Positions 35,888-47,777 are shown, counted from the stretch's first letter. The stretch is DNA of 64,000 nucleotides from Endomychus coccineus (GCA_958510875.1 OY294068.1:156462388-156526387); one strand, 5' to 3'. The notes: generated by a model from the letters alone, not told the origin. Numbers and translations: made by a program.

Positions 35888-35895
35888 AATGCACA

Positions 35896-37250
35896 CGATA
35901 ATTGGGAAATATGGTCAAAACAAGAGTAGTCTAAAATAAATTTCGTACCGTTTACTATTTGGCAAAAGAAACGTTAAATGACAAAGAAACATAAAGCTCA
36001 ACAATAGAAAGGATTAGAATATGTGAAGTCGGTGATCTAGAGAGCTATAAAGATGTAGAAGCTTTCCAGTTTCCAAGGTACATTATACGGACAAAGAACA
36101 GCGCGATAACATAAATCTATGAGAAAGAGAGAATTTTCTTTAACAAAAACGTTACTAATTACTACTTGAAACGTAATGATTGAATGCTCGTTGATTCAGG
36201 GAGAAGTGTAAGCAACCTCTCGTACATAAAGCGAGAATCAGATAATTCACCTAATAGAAGAATTACGGCACAGTTGTAGGGCAACGAACGACCTTCGCGA
36301 TTTTAATCCACCGGTCGAGAACCCGACTTTGGTGGTTCAACGTTCAGCGCGGTCTCTCGAAGCACGACAAGGAGAAAATAAAATCATTTTCTCAACCGGC
36401 AAACTCGTCTTATTATGTCCTTTGTGCTTTATATTGCCTGCCAACCTATTTCTAACGCCAAATGAGATATTTGCACGACATGTTTTCTATTATCCCTGTT
36501 ATGATTTTATTATTGTTATATCTTGTTCATAACGTAAATAAAACGTACCGCATCGTATAATTTAAAAGTGTTTTATTACTAACGTATTTTGAAATTAACG
36601 GTTTATTATATTATTTACAAGGGAAATTATTTAAATGGATTCCGTAATAAATCATGTGACGCATAAAATACAGGGATGTGTCAGATTATTCGACAGCTCA
36701 AGTTAGGCTTGAATCATAATTTATTGAAATAAGTTTTCAAACATTTCTAAATTGCAAAGAAATAAAGGCACTGAAATACCGAGCTAACTTGTAACAGATT
36801 TTATAGTCTTTCCCTCAACCTCGTATAATTTTTGTGCAACTACTTCGCGGCAGATCAATACATTTTTCTGAGTTGCCATATAAGAAAAATTATAACGTTC
36901 TCATATAAAACCCTTTCGAAGCGGTATTCGCTAGTAATTAGTTTGCAAATATTCATCTGTACTTTTACTTAGGAGATAGCTGAAGAACATTTTTAGCTCG
37001 AAAAATAGATGAAATATTATAAGTCATGGGGGGAGCTGCTGATACAAGTGTCCAGATACCTACATATTATCAATATCTAAACATATTATTTTTCAAGGAA
37101 ATATTTTGAAAAGATAAGGAAGTTTACGTTTACGAAGACAGATTGGGTTGTTTCCCCTCATATATACTGAATACACCAAAGAAATAAGTGATGGCCCTGT
37201 CATGTAGCAAGAGAGCCTAAACCATCAATCGGGATAATGATTATTTAACA
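35896..37250. other. No recognised gene
   Basis: The segment 36240-36560 is richer in GC and ends in AATAAA-like signals (GTAAATAAAACG, about 36534), which could be a decayed LTR or 3' UTR. The 67-codon ORF at 36329-36532 has no known content. Confidence 0.35.
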
Positions 37251-37409
37251 CGCAATGGAAAATGTGGAAAGTTCCTGAAAAATGAAACATATGGCACCAC
37301 AATCTAAAATCCCATGTGACATTTGTGATGTACCTTCTTTAACTGATATGTCATTCAGTTCTGTTTCGACACCTATCGAAAGCAAGCAACCTTGAAGATT
37401 TTTGTAAAC

Positions 37410-38450
37410 ATGGAAAAAAGTGAATTTCGCGTCTTGATTAAACATTATTTCTTGCGTGGAAAAAAACATTACGTAAACGAAAGCATGGCTTGTTTAACAT
37501 TATGGGGACTCCTCACCATCAATTGGAACGATTCACAAGTGGTTTACTGATTTTCCTTGTGATATTATGACCACAAAGTACGCCGAACGTTCTGGTCGTC
37601 CAATTGAGGTTACAACGCCAGAAATCAAAGATAAAATCCATGGTAAGATATTGGATGATCGGGGAGTTGAAGTGCACGAGATTGCTGAGACTATGGGCAT
37701 CTCAACCAAACAGGAACGGAACGTTTTACATAAATCTTTGTATATGAGAAGGCTATCTGCCAGGTGGATGCCGCATTTGCTCTCTGTTGACAACAAGCGC
37801 GACCGTGTGACCACTTCAAAGGAGTGTTTGGCGATGTTCAAAAGCGATAAGAAGGACCTTTTGTGCCGTTTCGTAACCGCGGATGATACATGGATTCATC
37901 ACAACACACCAGAAACCAAAGAACAGTCGAAACAGTGGACTAGTCCTGGCGAATCGAAGCCGAGAAAGGCCAAAGTGAATTTATCGGGTAACAAAGTCAT
38001 GGCGACAATTTTTTGGGATGCACATGGTATCGTCCATATCGATTACCTTGAAAAAGACAAAACGATCACTGGCGTATATTATGCAGAGCTGTTGAATCGA
38101 TTCAACTTCGATTTCATCAAAAGCGGTGTCATTTGGCAAAGAAGAAAGTGCTCTCTCACCTGCACCGGCGCACAGATCCGCAGTCTCAGTGGCAAAATTG
38201 CTTGAATTGCGCTACGAATTGGTTTGTCATCCACCATATTCTTCAGATTAGGCCAACTGTGATTTTCATCTATTTCCAAACTTGAAGAAATGACTCGGCG
38301 GAAAGAGATTTGGCTCCAACGATGAGGTCATCGCTGAAACAAAAGCCTATTTTGAAGGATTGCCGAAATCGTATTATTTGGAAAGGATCGACAAATTATA
38401 AAAACATTGGACGAAATGTATCGAACTACAAGGAGATTATGTTGAGGAAT
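37410..38450 (+). pseudogene. Mariner transposase, decayed
   Basis: The start MEKSEFRVLIKHYFLRGK at 37410 frameshifts. The open segment 37567-38205 (212 codons) then gives the second helix-turn-helix (EVHEIAETMGISTKQERN) and LSVDNKRDRVTTSKECLAMF. It continues with the first catalytic Asp in VTADDTWIHHNTPE, then ATIFWDAHGIVHIDYL. The second catalytic Asp motif (HQDN) is destroyed by a small rearrangement. The third survives in altered form (HPPYSSD). After that, in-frame stops interrupt the C-terminal part. It belongs to the mariner (D-D34-D) family by motif content. Confidence 0.85.
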
Positions 38451-38462
38451 AAAAAAAGTTTT

Positions 38463-39734
38463 TTGGATAGTAGACTTCCGCGGACAGCTAATCTTGAAAA
38501 ATCTTGTCTTCCGGATGGATTCCGCGTCACAATAGCTCGACTTGATGCCGACGTTTCGCCAACCATTACAGGTGGCATCTTCAGGGCAGGCTTGAGGCTT
38601 GAACTGAAACTGGTTCTTCTGGTTTCTGTAGCCGTATTTATAGTAGGAAAAATCCTTCACGCTACATAGTTCACTGCCTTTATTCCGGTGGTTAACTTCG
38701 TTCCGGCACCTGACTCTGCCGTTGTGCGATCATGTGCGAAGTGGAATTTTCGAGGATGGGTTTCCATGTTGGGAAGGTAATATCCTGAGTCACGGTTTAG
38801 AATATTCGGATGTTTTAGGATTTCTATAGCTTCAAGGATTTTTCGCTGATAGAAGTTTGGGGCTCGGGCTAGGATTTTAGTATCTTCAAAAAGGATTTGA
38901 TGGTTTGTGTCAAACTTGTGTTCTGCAAGTACAGATCTACTGGTGTCACGAAGCCTTGTACAGCGCTCATGTTCTTTCACACGAGTAGCTACTGTACGAC
39001 CTGTTTCACCAATGTAGACTTTACCGCAAGAACAGGGAATGCTAAAACACCTTCTAAGTGGAGAGGAGGAAGGGGATCTTTGATAGGTTTGTAAAACTAA
39101 GATAAGTGTGGAAAAACGGGCAGAAATATGAAAAAAAGAAACATAATATTTCTACCAAAATTATCTCAGTTTTACAAACCTATCAAAGATCCCCTTCCTC
39201 CTCTCCACTTAGAAGGTGTTTATAGCATTCCCTGTCCTTGCGGTAAAGTCTACATTTGTGAAACAGGTCGTACAGTAGCTACTCGTGTGAAAGAACATGA
39301 GCGCTGTACAAGGCTTCGTGACACCAGTAGATCTGCACTTGCAGAACCCAAGCCCCAAACTTCTATCAGCGAAAAATCCTTGAAGCTATATAAATCTTAA
39401 AACATCCGAATAATCTAAGCCGTGACTCAGGATATTACCTTCCCAACATTTGGAAACCCATCCTCGAAAATTCCACTTCGCACATGATCGCACATCGGCA
39501 GAGTCAGGTGCCGGAACGAAGTTAACCACCGGAATAAAGGCAGTGAACTATGTAGCGTGAAGGATTTTTCCTACTATAAATACGGCTACAGAAACCAGAA
39601 GAACCAGTTTCAGTTCAAGCCTCAAGCCTGCCCTGAAGATGCCACCTGTAACGGTTGGCGAAACGTCGGCATCAAGTCGAGCTATTGTGACGCGGAATCT
39701 ATCCGGAAGACAAGATTTTTCAAAAATAAGTTTT
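38463..39734. mobile_element. Palindromic pair of Penelope-like 3' fragments
   Basis: Two arms of about 600 bp in inverted orientation around a 65-bp centre (39103-39167). Each arm encodes a Penelope GIY-YIG endonuclease tail. The right arm (plus, 39128-39400) reads GVYSIPCPCGKVYICETGRT. The left arm (minus, about 39070-38657) reads YIGETGRT after a one-base deletion and keeps a longer tail with HERCTRLRDTSRSVLAEHKF. AAGTTTT flanks the insertion on both sides (38456-38462 and 39728-39734). The family differs from the Penelope at 55752-59731. Confidence 0.8.
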
Positions 39735-39783
39735 GACGGCAACATTGTTTTATTTTTCATGGACTTTTCACCTTGCCCTTGTA

Positions 39784-40275
39784 TTCTTTTATGACAAAGT
39801 ATGCCCCAGTTTGAGTCTTCTTAATGAAGGTTTTTATCTTTGAGATTATCAACACATCAATTGAGTTTAGTGTCTACATTGTGCCATAATCTTAATTTAC
39901 AGTCTTTGGAACCACTTTTACCATTAAATCATCTCAAGAACAATTTGAAATATCTACTTTACTTGTGAAACGAGCCCACTACTCACTGAATGAATATTTT
40001 ACGGACAATGATATTTGAGCTATTCCTATTTCTAAGTATTCCAAGTCATATCTGTATGTATCGTTTCCATTTTAATGTACTGGATCTATACACATTTTAA
40101 TCTGTTTACCCACTGTTAACTTTATTTACGATGACAAATGTATTGTAATTCATATTTATATAAAATTTTAACTTGACGTGCTCTACACCTCTTTGAGGTA
40201 TTCTTCCATATATTTTTCTGTATTTATATTGTATCTGAGCAAGAAAAATAAACTAAACTAAACTAAACTACCTAC
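39784..40275 (+). mobile_element. Non-LTR retrotransposon 3' end with TAAAC tail
   Basis: The sequence ends in ATAAACTAAACTAAACTAAA preceded by GAGCAAGAAAA. A pentamer tail of this kind is typical of CR1/Jockey-group 3' ends. No coding part was recognised upstream, so only the 3' UTR remains. The left boundary is unclear. Confidence 0.5.
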
Positions 40276-40469
40276 TTGCGCGGTTTTCGCCCGCGGGAAT
40301 AGCTAACCGCGACGGCCGCTTTGCTTTGGTTACATATTCGATTTGGTTACAAATATGACTCAACTCAAGGGCTGCGGCAAACTTTATATATACGCGATGC
40401 TAATTCTATAAGAACCTTAAAACCACAGCTCTAGGACACTTTATTTTAATTGACAGGATAGTAAATGAA

Positions 40470-40536
40470 CAGATTATGTTGAGGAATAAAATAAGTTTCT
40501 GGTTTCAGTTTTCAGGAGCTTTTCCCCTTGCCCTCG
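40470..40536 (+). mobile_element. Solo mariner 3' end (copy 5)
   Basis: The sequence AGATTATGTTGAGGAATAAA continues into an inverted repeat ending CCTTGCCCTCG, followed by TA. It matches the last 70 bp of the mariner copies; the rest is absent. Confidence 0.7.
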
Positions 40537-40591
40537 TACATAGTGCATGTGTAAAGTTAACAATTGCTTGAACTGCATTAATAGTTCAATT

Positions 40592-40768
40592 TTCACTAGT
40601 TTAATAAATAAATGAATGTGACTATTGTGACTATAGTTTCGCTAACAGAGCAGCTTCTTCAAACAAATATTACAAAGTATTTGGTAATATTTCCTACTGT
40701 GTTAGCGAAACTATAGTCTATAGTCACATTTATTTATCAAACTAGTGAAAATCGAACTTTTAATAGAT
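40592..40768. mobile_element. Foldback (palindromic) MITE-like element
   Basis: The left arm (TTTTCACTAGTTTAATAAAT to TTTCGCTAACA) and right arm (TGTTAGCGAAACTATAGT to AAACTAGTGAAAAT) are inverted repeats of about 60 bp. The loop contains CAGCTTCTTCAAACAAATAT. A half copy lies in the zinc-finger intron at 14176-14275, showing it is a dispersed family. Confidence 0.75.
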
Positions 40769-41052
40769 ATTTTATTTAAGTTTAGAATGGATTTTCATCA
40801 CGTAATGGCTGATTCTATTTAAAAGATAAAAACCTCAATGGGTGAAAAGAAATCGAACAAAGTATTTATAGTGTACGAGTCATGGAACCACAACTTGAGG
40901 AAAGTACTTAAAAGTTTTTAATTACTCCAACTTTCAATCTATGTTGAGTTTTGGTGTAATATTTTGGAGTAACAGCTACCAGGTTGAGATTATTTTCAGG
41001 CAGCGAAAAAAGACCCATACGGATAATCTTCGGATTAGGGTATAAACAAAGT
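40769..41052. other. Unassigned spacer
   Basis: No ORF or repeat recognised apart from the start of the following foldback. Confidence 0.35.
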
Positions 41053-42128
41053 TCAAGAAAAACAACTTACTTACTGTTATTGGGATATACATTTAGCAAT
41101 CACTTCTTTTTACTTTCAAACATAGAAGATTCTTTGTGGTCTTCAAAAAATCTTTCAATATCAACACACGTAACATATCATACAGGGTGTTTCAGAAAGA
41201 CCTCCCGTGAATACAGGGGACGGTAGATTTTACAAAAATAATCAGTTTTTTCATATGAGCTATGGTGCTATCTTCTTTCGTTTCGGAGATTCAGGGCGTT
41301 GAATACATTTTTTTTAAACGAAATTTTGCTGTAGCTCCTGTGCAGTTACAGATATTTCGTTGCAATCTGGTTCTCGGCGGTTTCAGAAGACGCCGAATAA
41401 GACGACTTAGTTAGTTTTTTGAATATGCGGTAGAGGGCGCTGGGTGCGCGACTTTTCGGCGATTCTTTCAGCCTTAATTTTTTCGAGCATAATTTGTTTT
41501 ATTTGCACATTTTGCAAACAAATAAAGTACTCCTGTTGAGGGTCTCAAAATTTCACTGTTTTCGAGAAAAACGCGTCTAAATGAACATAACAAAAACTCA
41601 TTAGCAAATTTACTTACTACCGAAATCGCGTATGTTCGTTTAAACGCGTTTTTCTCGAAAACGGTGAGATTTTGGGATCTTCAACAAGAGTACATTATTT
41701 GTTTGAAATAAAATTGTAAGCCAGAAAAATTTGCAAAGAAAACAAAAAATTATTCTCAAAGAAGTTAAAGCTAAAAGAATCGCCGAAATGTCGCTCACTA
41801 TGCGCCCTCTACCGCATAATCTAAAACTAAATGAACCACCTTATTCGGCATAGGACTGCACAGGATCTACAGCAAAATTTCGTTAAAAAAAATCAACGAA
41901 ACGAAAGAAGATAGGACTATAGTTTATATGAAGAATCTGATTATTTTTGCAAGATCTACCGTCCCCTGCATTTACGGGAGGTCTTTCTGAAACACCCTGT
42001 ATGATATGTTAAGTGTGTTGATATTGAAAGATTCTTTAAAGACCACAAACAGTCATCTATGCTTGAAATTAAAAAGAAGTGATTGATAAATGTATATCCC
42101 AATAACAGTAAGTAAGTTGTTTTTCTTG
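41053..42128. mobile_element. Foldback element with arms of about 0.5 kb
   Basis: The left end CAAGAAAAACAACTTACTTA and right end TAAGTAAGTTGTTTTTCTTG are inverted repeats, and homology continues inward nearly to the centre near 41600. Both arms contain TACAGGGTGTTTCAGAAAGA (about 41184 and, reversed, 42001), a typical insect DNA-transposon end, so an inner element may itself start there. ORFs inside are incidental. No transposase is present. Confidence 0.75.
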
Positions 42129-42299
42129 AAAATACCTCTACACAATGCACCATCAACATGCAGGTTGCAGTGTTGGTGTAGAAATGAATGCATAAAATGG
42201 CCATGACTATAGGTTGACATGTTGGTCTCAACGATATAGGCATGTTCTGCAGTAGATGGCGCCCTGATGCTGGTAAATAAAATTGGATAGTAACATGGA

Positions 42300-42690
42300 A
42301 GTATAATTCGGTTTTAAATAAATTAACAACACCGACACATACTGCATGGCCACACAAAGTTCACGGAATTTTAGGAACAATTTCGTATTGTATCAATATG
42401 CTTAATTTGAATTACATACTGTTAGGAAATTTTCAAACAGATCCATTAGAAAACAGGATTTTACATTTAAAAAATGGGGTGCAACTAAGGACTCTGTTCA
42501 CATCTGGCAAACCCGTTTAAACAGGAAGTCTGGATATATTTTTCCTGAAAAATAAATAAAACTTTTGGTTTACTGTCGTTATTGCAGCATTGTGCCATAA
42601 CGTCGGCCGTAACGTAACGGGTAACTGCAACATAGCCTCTGGCTTATGACGTCACGATCAAACGTTCAGGCCTTGTGTTATAGAGGGTAT
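42300..42690 (+). repeat. Interspersed repeat, copy B
   Basis: The most continuous copy of the family also seen at 20265, 53285 and 62885. It contains TAAATAAATTAACAACACCG, GGGGTGCAACTAAGGACTCT, CCCGTTTAAACAGGAAGT and TGACGTCA (42647-42654). The 3' boundary lies close to the next element's end at 42721. Confidence 0.7.
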
Positions 42691-42722
42691 TGGGGAAGTC
42701 CGTGGACAACAGCTGTTCAATA

Positions 42723-44905
42723 TACAGGGTGTTCCATCTCAGACGAGCCACCCCGTATATTTCTTATCCCATAGTTGGTGGAAAAATCTCCCGAAACACG
42801 TCGAATGATTTTGTTTGGGGGTCATCTTTTGACGTATATTTGAGGCTTGAACGAGCAACCCCCTAATAGAGGCGCTTCAACCCCTCAAAATTGAATAGGG
42901 GAGAGGGGTTGAGTGATACGTCATTCGAAAGATCTTGGAAGTCTCTTTACAACGGTGTATGAAAAACGTAAATTTGATGAACCGTTTTTGCCAAAAATTA
43001 ATTTTGTTGCTCGAATGCGCCACCTTGAATATTTTGGTTATTTGTACAATGTACAAGCTCATTTTTATTAAGCCTTTTTTACAAACTTAAGCAATCTTCA
43101 AAAAATCACATTCGCAAAAAAATTGAATTGTGTGTTCATGCTTACAATGAAAAAAATTAAATCTGCGTGTTTAAATCAAATGTTCGAATTGTCCTCCATT
43201 GACATACAATAATACAATCTTGACTGAAAACGGTCTCTAACATGGTTCAGCATAATTGGAGTTATTTGACGACACTCATTTACAATTCGTTGACGTAGTT
43301 CGTCCAAATTTTCAGGCTGAGTCACAAAAATCTTGGAGTTAAGATGTCCCCACAAGAAGAAGTCCAGAGGGTTCAGATCAGGAGATCGGGCAGGCCACTC
43401 CATAGGACCTCTTCTTCCAATCCAACGAACGGGGTATTGCAAAATGAGGTATTGGCGAACTGGTGCGGCGTAGTGAGGAGGAGCTCCGTCTTGTTGGAAA
43501 TGCTATTGTGGTTCAAGTAGTAGAGGATCGTTTTCTACTTGTTCAGTTATTAACGGATCAATCGCATTTTCCAACATTTCAAGATAAATTTCGCCATTTA
43601 AATTACCAGGAATAAACAGAGGTCCAATTAGGTGGTCTCCCAAAATTCCTACCCAAACGTTTAGCTTTTCCCGATGTTGAGTGTGAGCTTCTCGAAATAC
43701 ATGACGATTTGTATCGCTCCAAATTCTACAGTTATGCCGGTTAACCTCTCCATTAAGTAAAAAAGTACATTCGTCAGAAAATCAATTGTTGTACAAGAAA
43801 TTTGGGTTATTGTTGATACGCTCGACCATAATTTCGCAAAACTCTTGCCTTTGATTCCAATCATCATCATTTAATTCCTGAATTAATTTAATTTTGTACG
43901 GATGGAACTTGTGTTTATGTAAAATTCTGAAAACGTTAGATTGGCTAATACCGGAAGATGCAGAAAGTTGTCGTACAGATTGCGTGTTTGGCATAAGTTG
44001 GACATGTCCCAATACCGCCACAGCTGCTCCTTCATCATTAACAATTCCACTGGGTGCCCTTTTTTCATCCATTACTGAACCCGTTTCCACAAATTTTGAA
44101 ATCAATTCCATTACGTACTTATGACGAACGCTACGTTCAGGATGGTTTTCGTTAAATATCCTTGCACTCGCTCGGGCATAATTTTGATTTTGGTAATAAA
44201 GGCTAACCAGCTCAACACGTTCTTATAATGTGTACACCATATTTCTTGAAATTTTAAACAAATCAGCAAAGTAGTAACTCAACAGATTGATTAAAATCAT
44301 GAAATGATCGAAGAAACGTTAAAACCAGATAAACACCTTCTAAGAACAAAAAGTGAAGGCAACATAAGGAAATGTTTTGCTGTTTCTTCATTTATTAGTT
44401 TGAGAGAATGTATTATTGCATGGAAGTCAATGGAGGACAATTTGAACATTTGATTTGAACACGCAGATTTAATTTTTTTCATTGTAAGCATGACAACACA
44501 ATTCAATTTTTTTACGAATGTGATTTTTTGAAGATTGTTTAAGTTTGTAAAAAAGGCTTAATAAAAATGAGCTTGTACATTGTACAAATAACCAAAATAT
44601 TCAAGGTGGCGCATTCGAGCAAAAAAATTAATTTTTGGCAAAAACGGTTCATCAAATTTACGTTTTTCATACACCGTTGTAAAGAGACTTCCAAGACCTT
44701 CCAAATGACGTATCATTCAACCCCTCTCCCCTATTCAATTTTGAGGGGTTGAAGCGCCCCCTATTAGGGGGTTGCTCGTTCAAGCCTCAAATATACGTCA
44801 AAAGATGTCCCCCAAACAAAATCACTCGACGTGTTTCGGGAGATTTTTACACTCACTATGGGATAAGAAATATACGGTGGCTCGTCTGAGATGGAACACC
44901 TTGTA
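42723..44905 (-). mobile_element. Mariner-superfamily element with inverted repeats of about 480 bp
   Basis: The ends TACAGGGTGTTCCATCTCAG and its complement at 44905 are flanked by TA (42721-42722 and 44906-44907). The inverted repeats extend to about 43200 and 44424, so they include the last codons of the transposase on one side and a duplicate of them on the other. The length is 2183 bp. The transposase is on the minus strand. Confidence 0.88.
43176..44241 (-). pseudogene. DUF4817-type DDE transposase, nearly complete
   Basis: From RVELVSLYYQNQNYARAS (about 44220) the minus frame runs to the stop at 43176 with only two nonsense codons: TGA before FSDECTF, and TAG before HFQQDGAPPH. The likely initiator MVYTL at 44241 is one frame off, indicating a small indel near 44222. 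Domains in order are the N-terminal helix-turn-helix (SVRQLSASSGISQSNVFRIL), then the DDE triad. Its members are Asp in SDECTF, Asp in QQDGAPPH, and Asp in RSPDLNPLDFFLWG. The C-terminus is SMEDNSNI. The length is about 350 codons, normal for the family. Same architecture as the left-edge pseudogene at 1-532. Confidence 0.85.
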
Positions 44906-44907
44906 TA

Positions 44908-46289
44908 TCACAATCCGTAGAAGTGTCCGAAAGTGAAAAATTTTACTAACAAAAGGAGATAACAATAGTAGGAACAGTTTCTACCATATAATAATACAAT
45001 AAATGTCCTAGTATCGATCCTTCAAAAACACATAGTATCCTATTAATTATATATAAAAATTCTCGGGAAATAGGTCACAATAACACTTTGTTTTAACTAT
45101 TCGTCTTATTAATTAATCTATTAATTTACAATTAACTTTCTATGCAGTGACATAAAATCATAGATTTCTTTTACCACCTTCATCCGTTTCTAATCATTTG
45201 CAATACATTTTCGGTTCCTACGGGTAAGGGAAGTTATTGATCGATGGATCACAGTTCATTTATTTGAACAATAAATAATTTGCGACGTTCCATTTGGATT
45301 TAGTAGTGCTAATCGATCAATCCAGCACGCGTTTAACGAGGGATGCGTACGATTAGAGATTTATAGTTAACAAAATTAAAAACGTTTGAAGTATGGATAC
45401 ACGAAAACAAAGAACAAATTAGAAGCGCGGCAAACGATCCTCAACACATGTAAACATAATTAACATTTAAAACACTTTAAATCCACAAAACCGCCGTTCA
45501 AATCGGCTTTGCGTATCCACCAGTAGATCAGTAGAATATTGAGAGAGCAGGGGAATGCCAGAATATTATTGGCCTGCTGGATATAACCTGTTAGTAGGCA
45601 AATGTTGTTCTCCCAGAGAGCCAGTGCAGGAGTAGTGAACTCTGCTAGCGACACAAAGGAGAAGCGAGATGTATTTAATTGGGCTGCCGGAAGATATTGC
45701 TACACAAACAGAGCTCAGTATGTTAGCACCAAGTTAGCGGGATGGAATTACTAATGGATATACGCATACATGTTTAATACGTTACGGGGTTAAACGACTC
45801 TAACGGCACCAATTAATATGCCTCATTTCATACATTTATACTCTATTAGAAAAATTAATTAGGGACTCTAGTGTTTATTGCCTTTTAGCTCGAGAAATCT
45901 TTGTCTTGAATTATGGGTGATTGCTCAAGTGCATACTTGTCATACCAAAGAGGAATATTTAATTGACTGGCAATCAGATATATTAATGTTTTAACCATAA
46001 TATCAATACGTGTCGATTATATTTGATATACATACCGATGAAGTCTAATGTTTAACGAGGTTGAAGTGATTGTGGTGACTGGTGAGCCTAGTTATATTCC
46101 TGGGCCGACGTAAATTGAGTCCGGCATAATATATTAATTGCCTTTCTATGTAGGTAAATTCAGTCCCGGGTGTTTTTAAGATCTACGTAAACTGACTGAG
46201 TTCCAGGTGTGGACCTGGTTGTCAGGTCGTATAATTAACATGTAGTACCTGCTGCCTAGGCCAACCACACTTCTGTACGCAAGTATTTG
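44908..46289. other. Spacer with a very short Penelope tail
   Basis: Apart from the 58-bp Penelope end at 45049-45106, I see no gene or repeat. The 64-codon ORF at 45460-45654 has no recognisable content. Confidence 0.4.
45049..45106 (-). mobile_element. 58-bp Penelope-like terminal insertion
   Basis: It matches, reversed, the last bases of the Penelope-like element (TCTCGGGAAATAGGTCACAA, TAACACTTTGTTT). The direct repeat TATTAATT flanks it at 45041-45048 and 45107-45114. It appears to be an extreme 5' truncation. Confidence 0.7.
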
Positions 46290-47777
46290 CACGATAACCA
46301 ATAATGACTGTTTATTGTACCCCCTTTGTTTGTAACCTAACCTAACCTTACTTTGTTGATATATAATGCAAATATTGTATACTCGCTACTATTAACACTC
46401 TCATAATAACCAATAATAATTGTTTATTGTACCCCCCTTTGTCTTTAACCTATCCTAACCTCTCATAACCTACTAACCTAACTTTGTTGACATAGAATGC
46501 AAACATTGTAATCGCGCTAATAACACTCTCATAATAACAAATAATGATTGTTTATTGTACCACCTTTGTCTTTAACCTATCCTAACCTAACCTAACCTAA
46601 CCTACTAACCTAACTTTGTTGATATATAATGCAAATATTGTATACCCGCTAATATTAACACTCTCATAATAACCAATAATAATTGTTTATTGTACCCCCT
46701 TTGTCTTTAACCTAACCTAACCTAACATTGCAGATATATAATGCAAATATTGTAATCGCGCTAATAACACTTTCATAATAACCAATAATGATTGTTTATT
46801 GTACTCCGTTTGTTTCAAACCTAACCTAACCTTACTTTGATGATATATAATGCAAATATTGTATAGGTACTCGCTAATATTGAAACTCTAATAATAACCA
46901 ATAATAATTGTTTACTGTACCCCCTTTGTCTTTAACCTATCCTAACCTAACCTAACCAACTAACCTAACTTTGCAGATATAGAATGCGCATATTGTAATC
47001 GCGCTAATAACACTCTCATAATAACCAATAATAATTGTTTATTGTACCCCCCTTTGTCTTTAACCTATCCTAACCTCTCATAACCTACTAACCTAACTTT
47101 GTTGACATAGAATGCAAACATTGTAATCGCGCTAATAACACTCTCATAATAACAAATAATGATTGTTTATTGTACCACCTTTGTCTTTAACCTATCCTAA
47201 CCTAACCTAACCTAACCTACTAACCTAACTTTGTTGATATATAATGCAAATATTGTATACCCGCTAATATTAACACTCTCATAATAACCAATAATAATTG
47301 TTTATTGTACCCCCTTTGTCTTTAACCTAACCTAACCTAACTTTGCAGATATATAATGCAAATATTGTAATCGCGCTAATAACACTTTCATAATAACCAA
47401 TAATGATTGTTTATTGTACTCCGTTTGTTTCAAACCTAACCTAACCTTACTTTGATGATATATAATGCAAATATTGTATAGGTACTCGCTAATATTAAAA
47501 CTCTAATAATAACCAATAATAATTGTTTATTGTACCCCCTTTGTCTTTAACCTATCCTTACCTAACCTAACCTACTAACATAACTTTGCAGATATAGAAT
47601 GCGCATATTGTAATCGCGCTAATAACACTCTCATAATAACCAATAATGATTGTTTATTGTACCCACTTTATCTTCAACTTATCCTAACCTAACCTACTTA
47701 TCTAATTTTGCTGATATAGAATGCAAATATTGTAATCACGCTAATAACACTCTCATAATAACCAATGATGATTGTAT
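46290..47777. repeat. CCTAA-rich (TTAGG) satellite
   Basis: About 13 tandem units of 109-136 bp. A unit core is AACCAATAATAATTGTTTAT, TGTACCCCCTTTGTC, then a variable run of CCTAA pentamers, then TAACTTTGTTGATATATAATG and GCTAATAACACTCTCATAAT. Unit lengths repeat in a five-unit cycle of about 615 bp; for example, the variant CCTAACCTCTCATAACC recurs at about 46453 and 47068. CCTAA is the complement of the TTAGG insect telomere repeat. The array is interrupted by a retrotransposon and resumes at 52921. Confidence 0.88.

Larger units (their letters stand above)
37251..39781 (+). mobile_element. Mariner element (copy 2) interrupted by a nested Penelope pair
   Basis: The right inverted repeat (GGACTTTTCACCTTGCCCTTG) is intact and followed by TA. 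The left one is degraded but recognisable (AAAATGTGGAAAGTTCCTGA). The transposase remnant fills 37410-38450. An insertion of about 1.27 kb (38463-39734) splits the 3' untranslated part. Confidence 0.85.

Noticed and set aside
36329..36532. A decayed LTR or gene at the GC-richer patch
   Set aside because: No second copy, no TG...CA boundaries and no recognisable protein could be found within the window.
41956..42357. A 133-codon minus-strand ORF
   Set aside because: It spans the foldback arm and the interspersed repeat. Its C-terminal half is the same translation as the ORF in the opposite arm (40984-41226), so it reflects the palindrome and not a gene.
46290..47777. A true chromosome end (telomere)
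   Set aside because: CCTAA runs are short and embedded in longer satellite units, and unique or transposon sequence continues on both sides, so it is not a terminal array.
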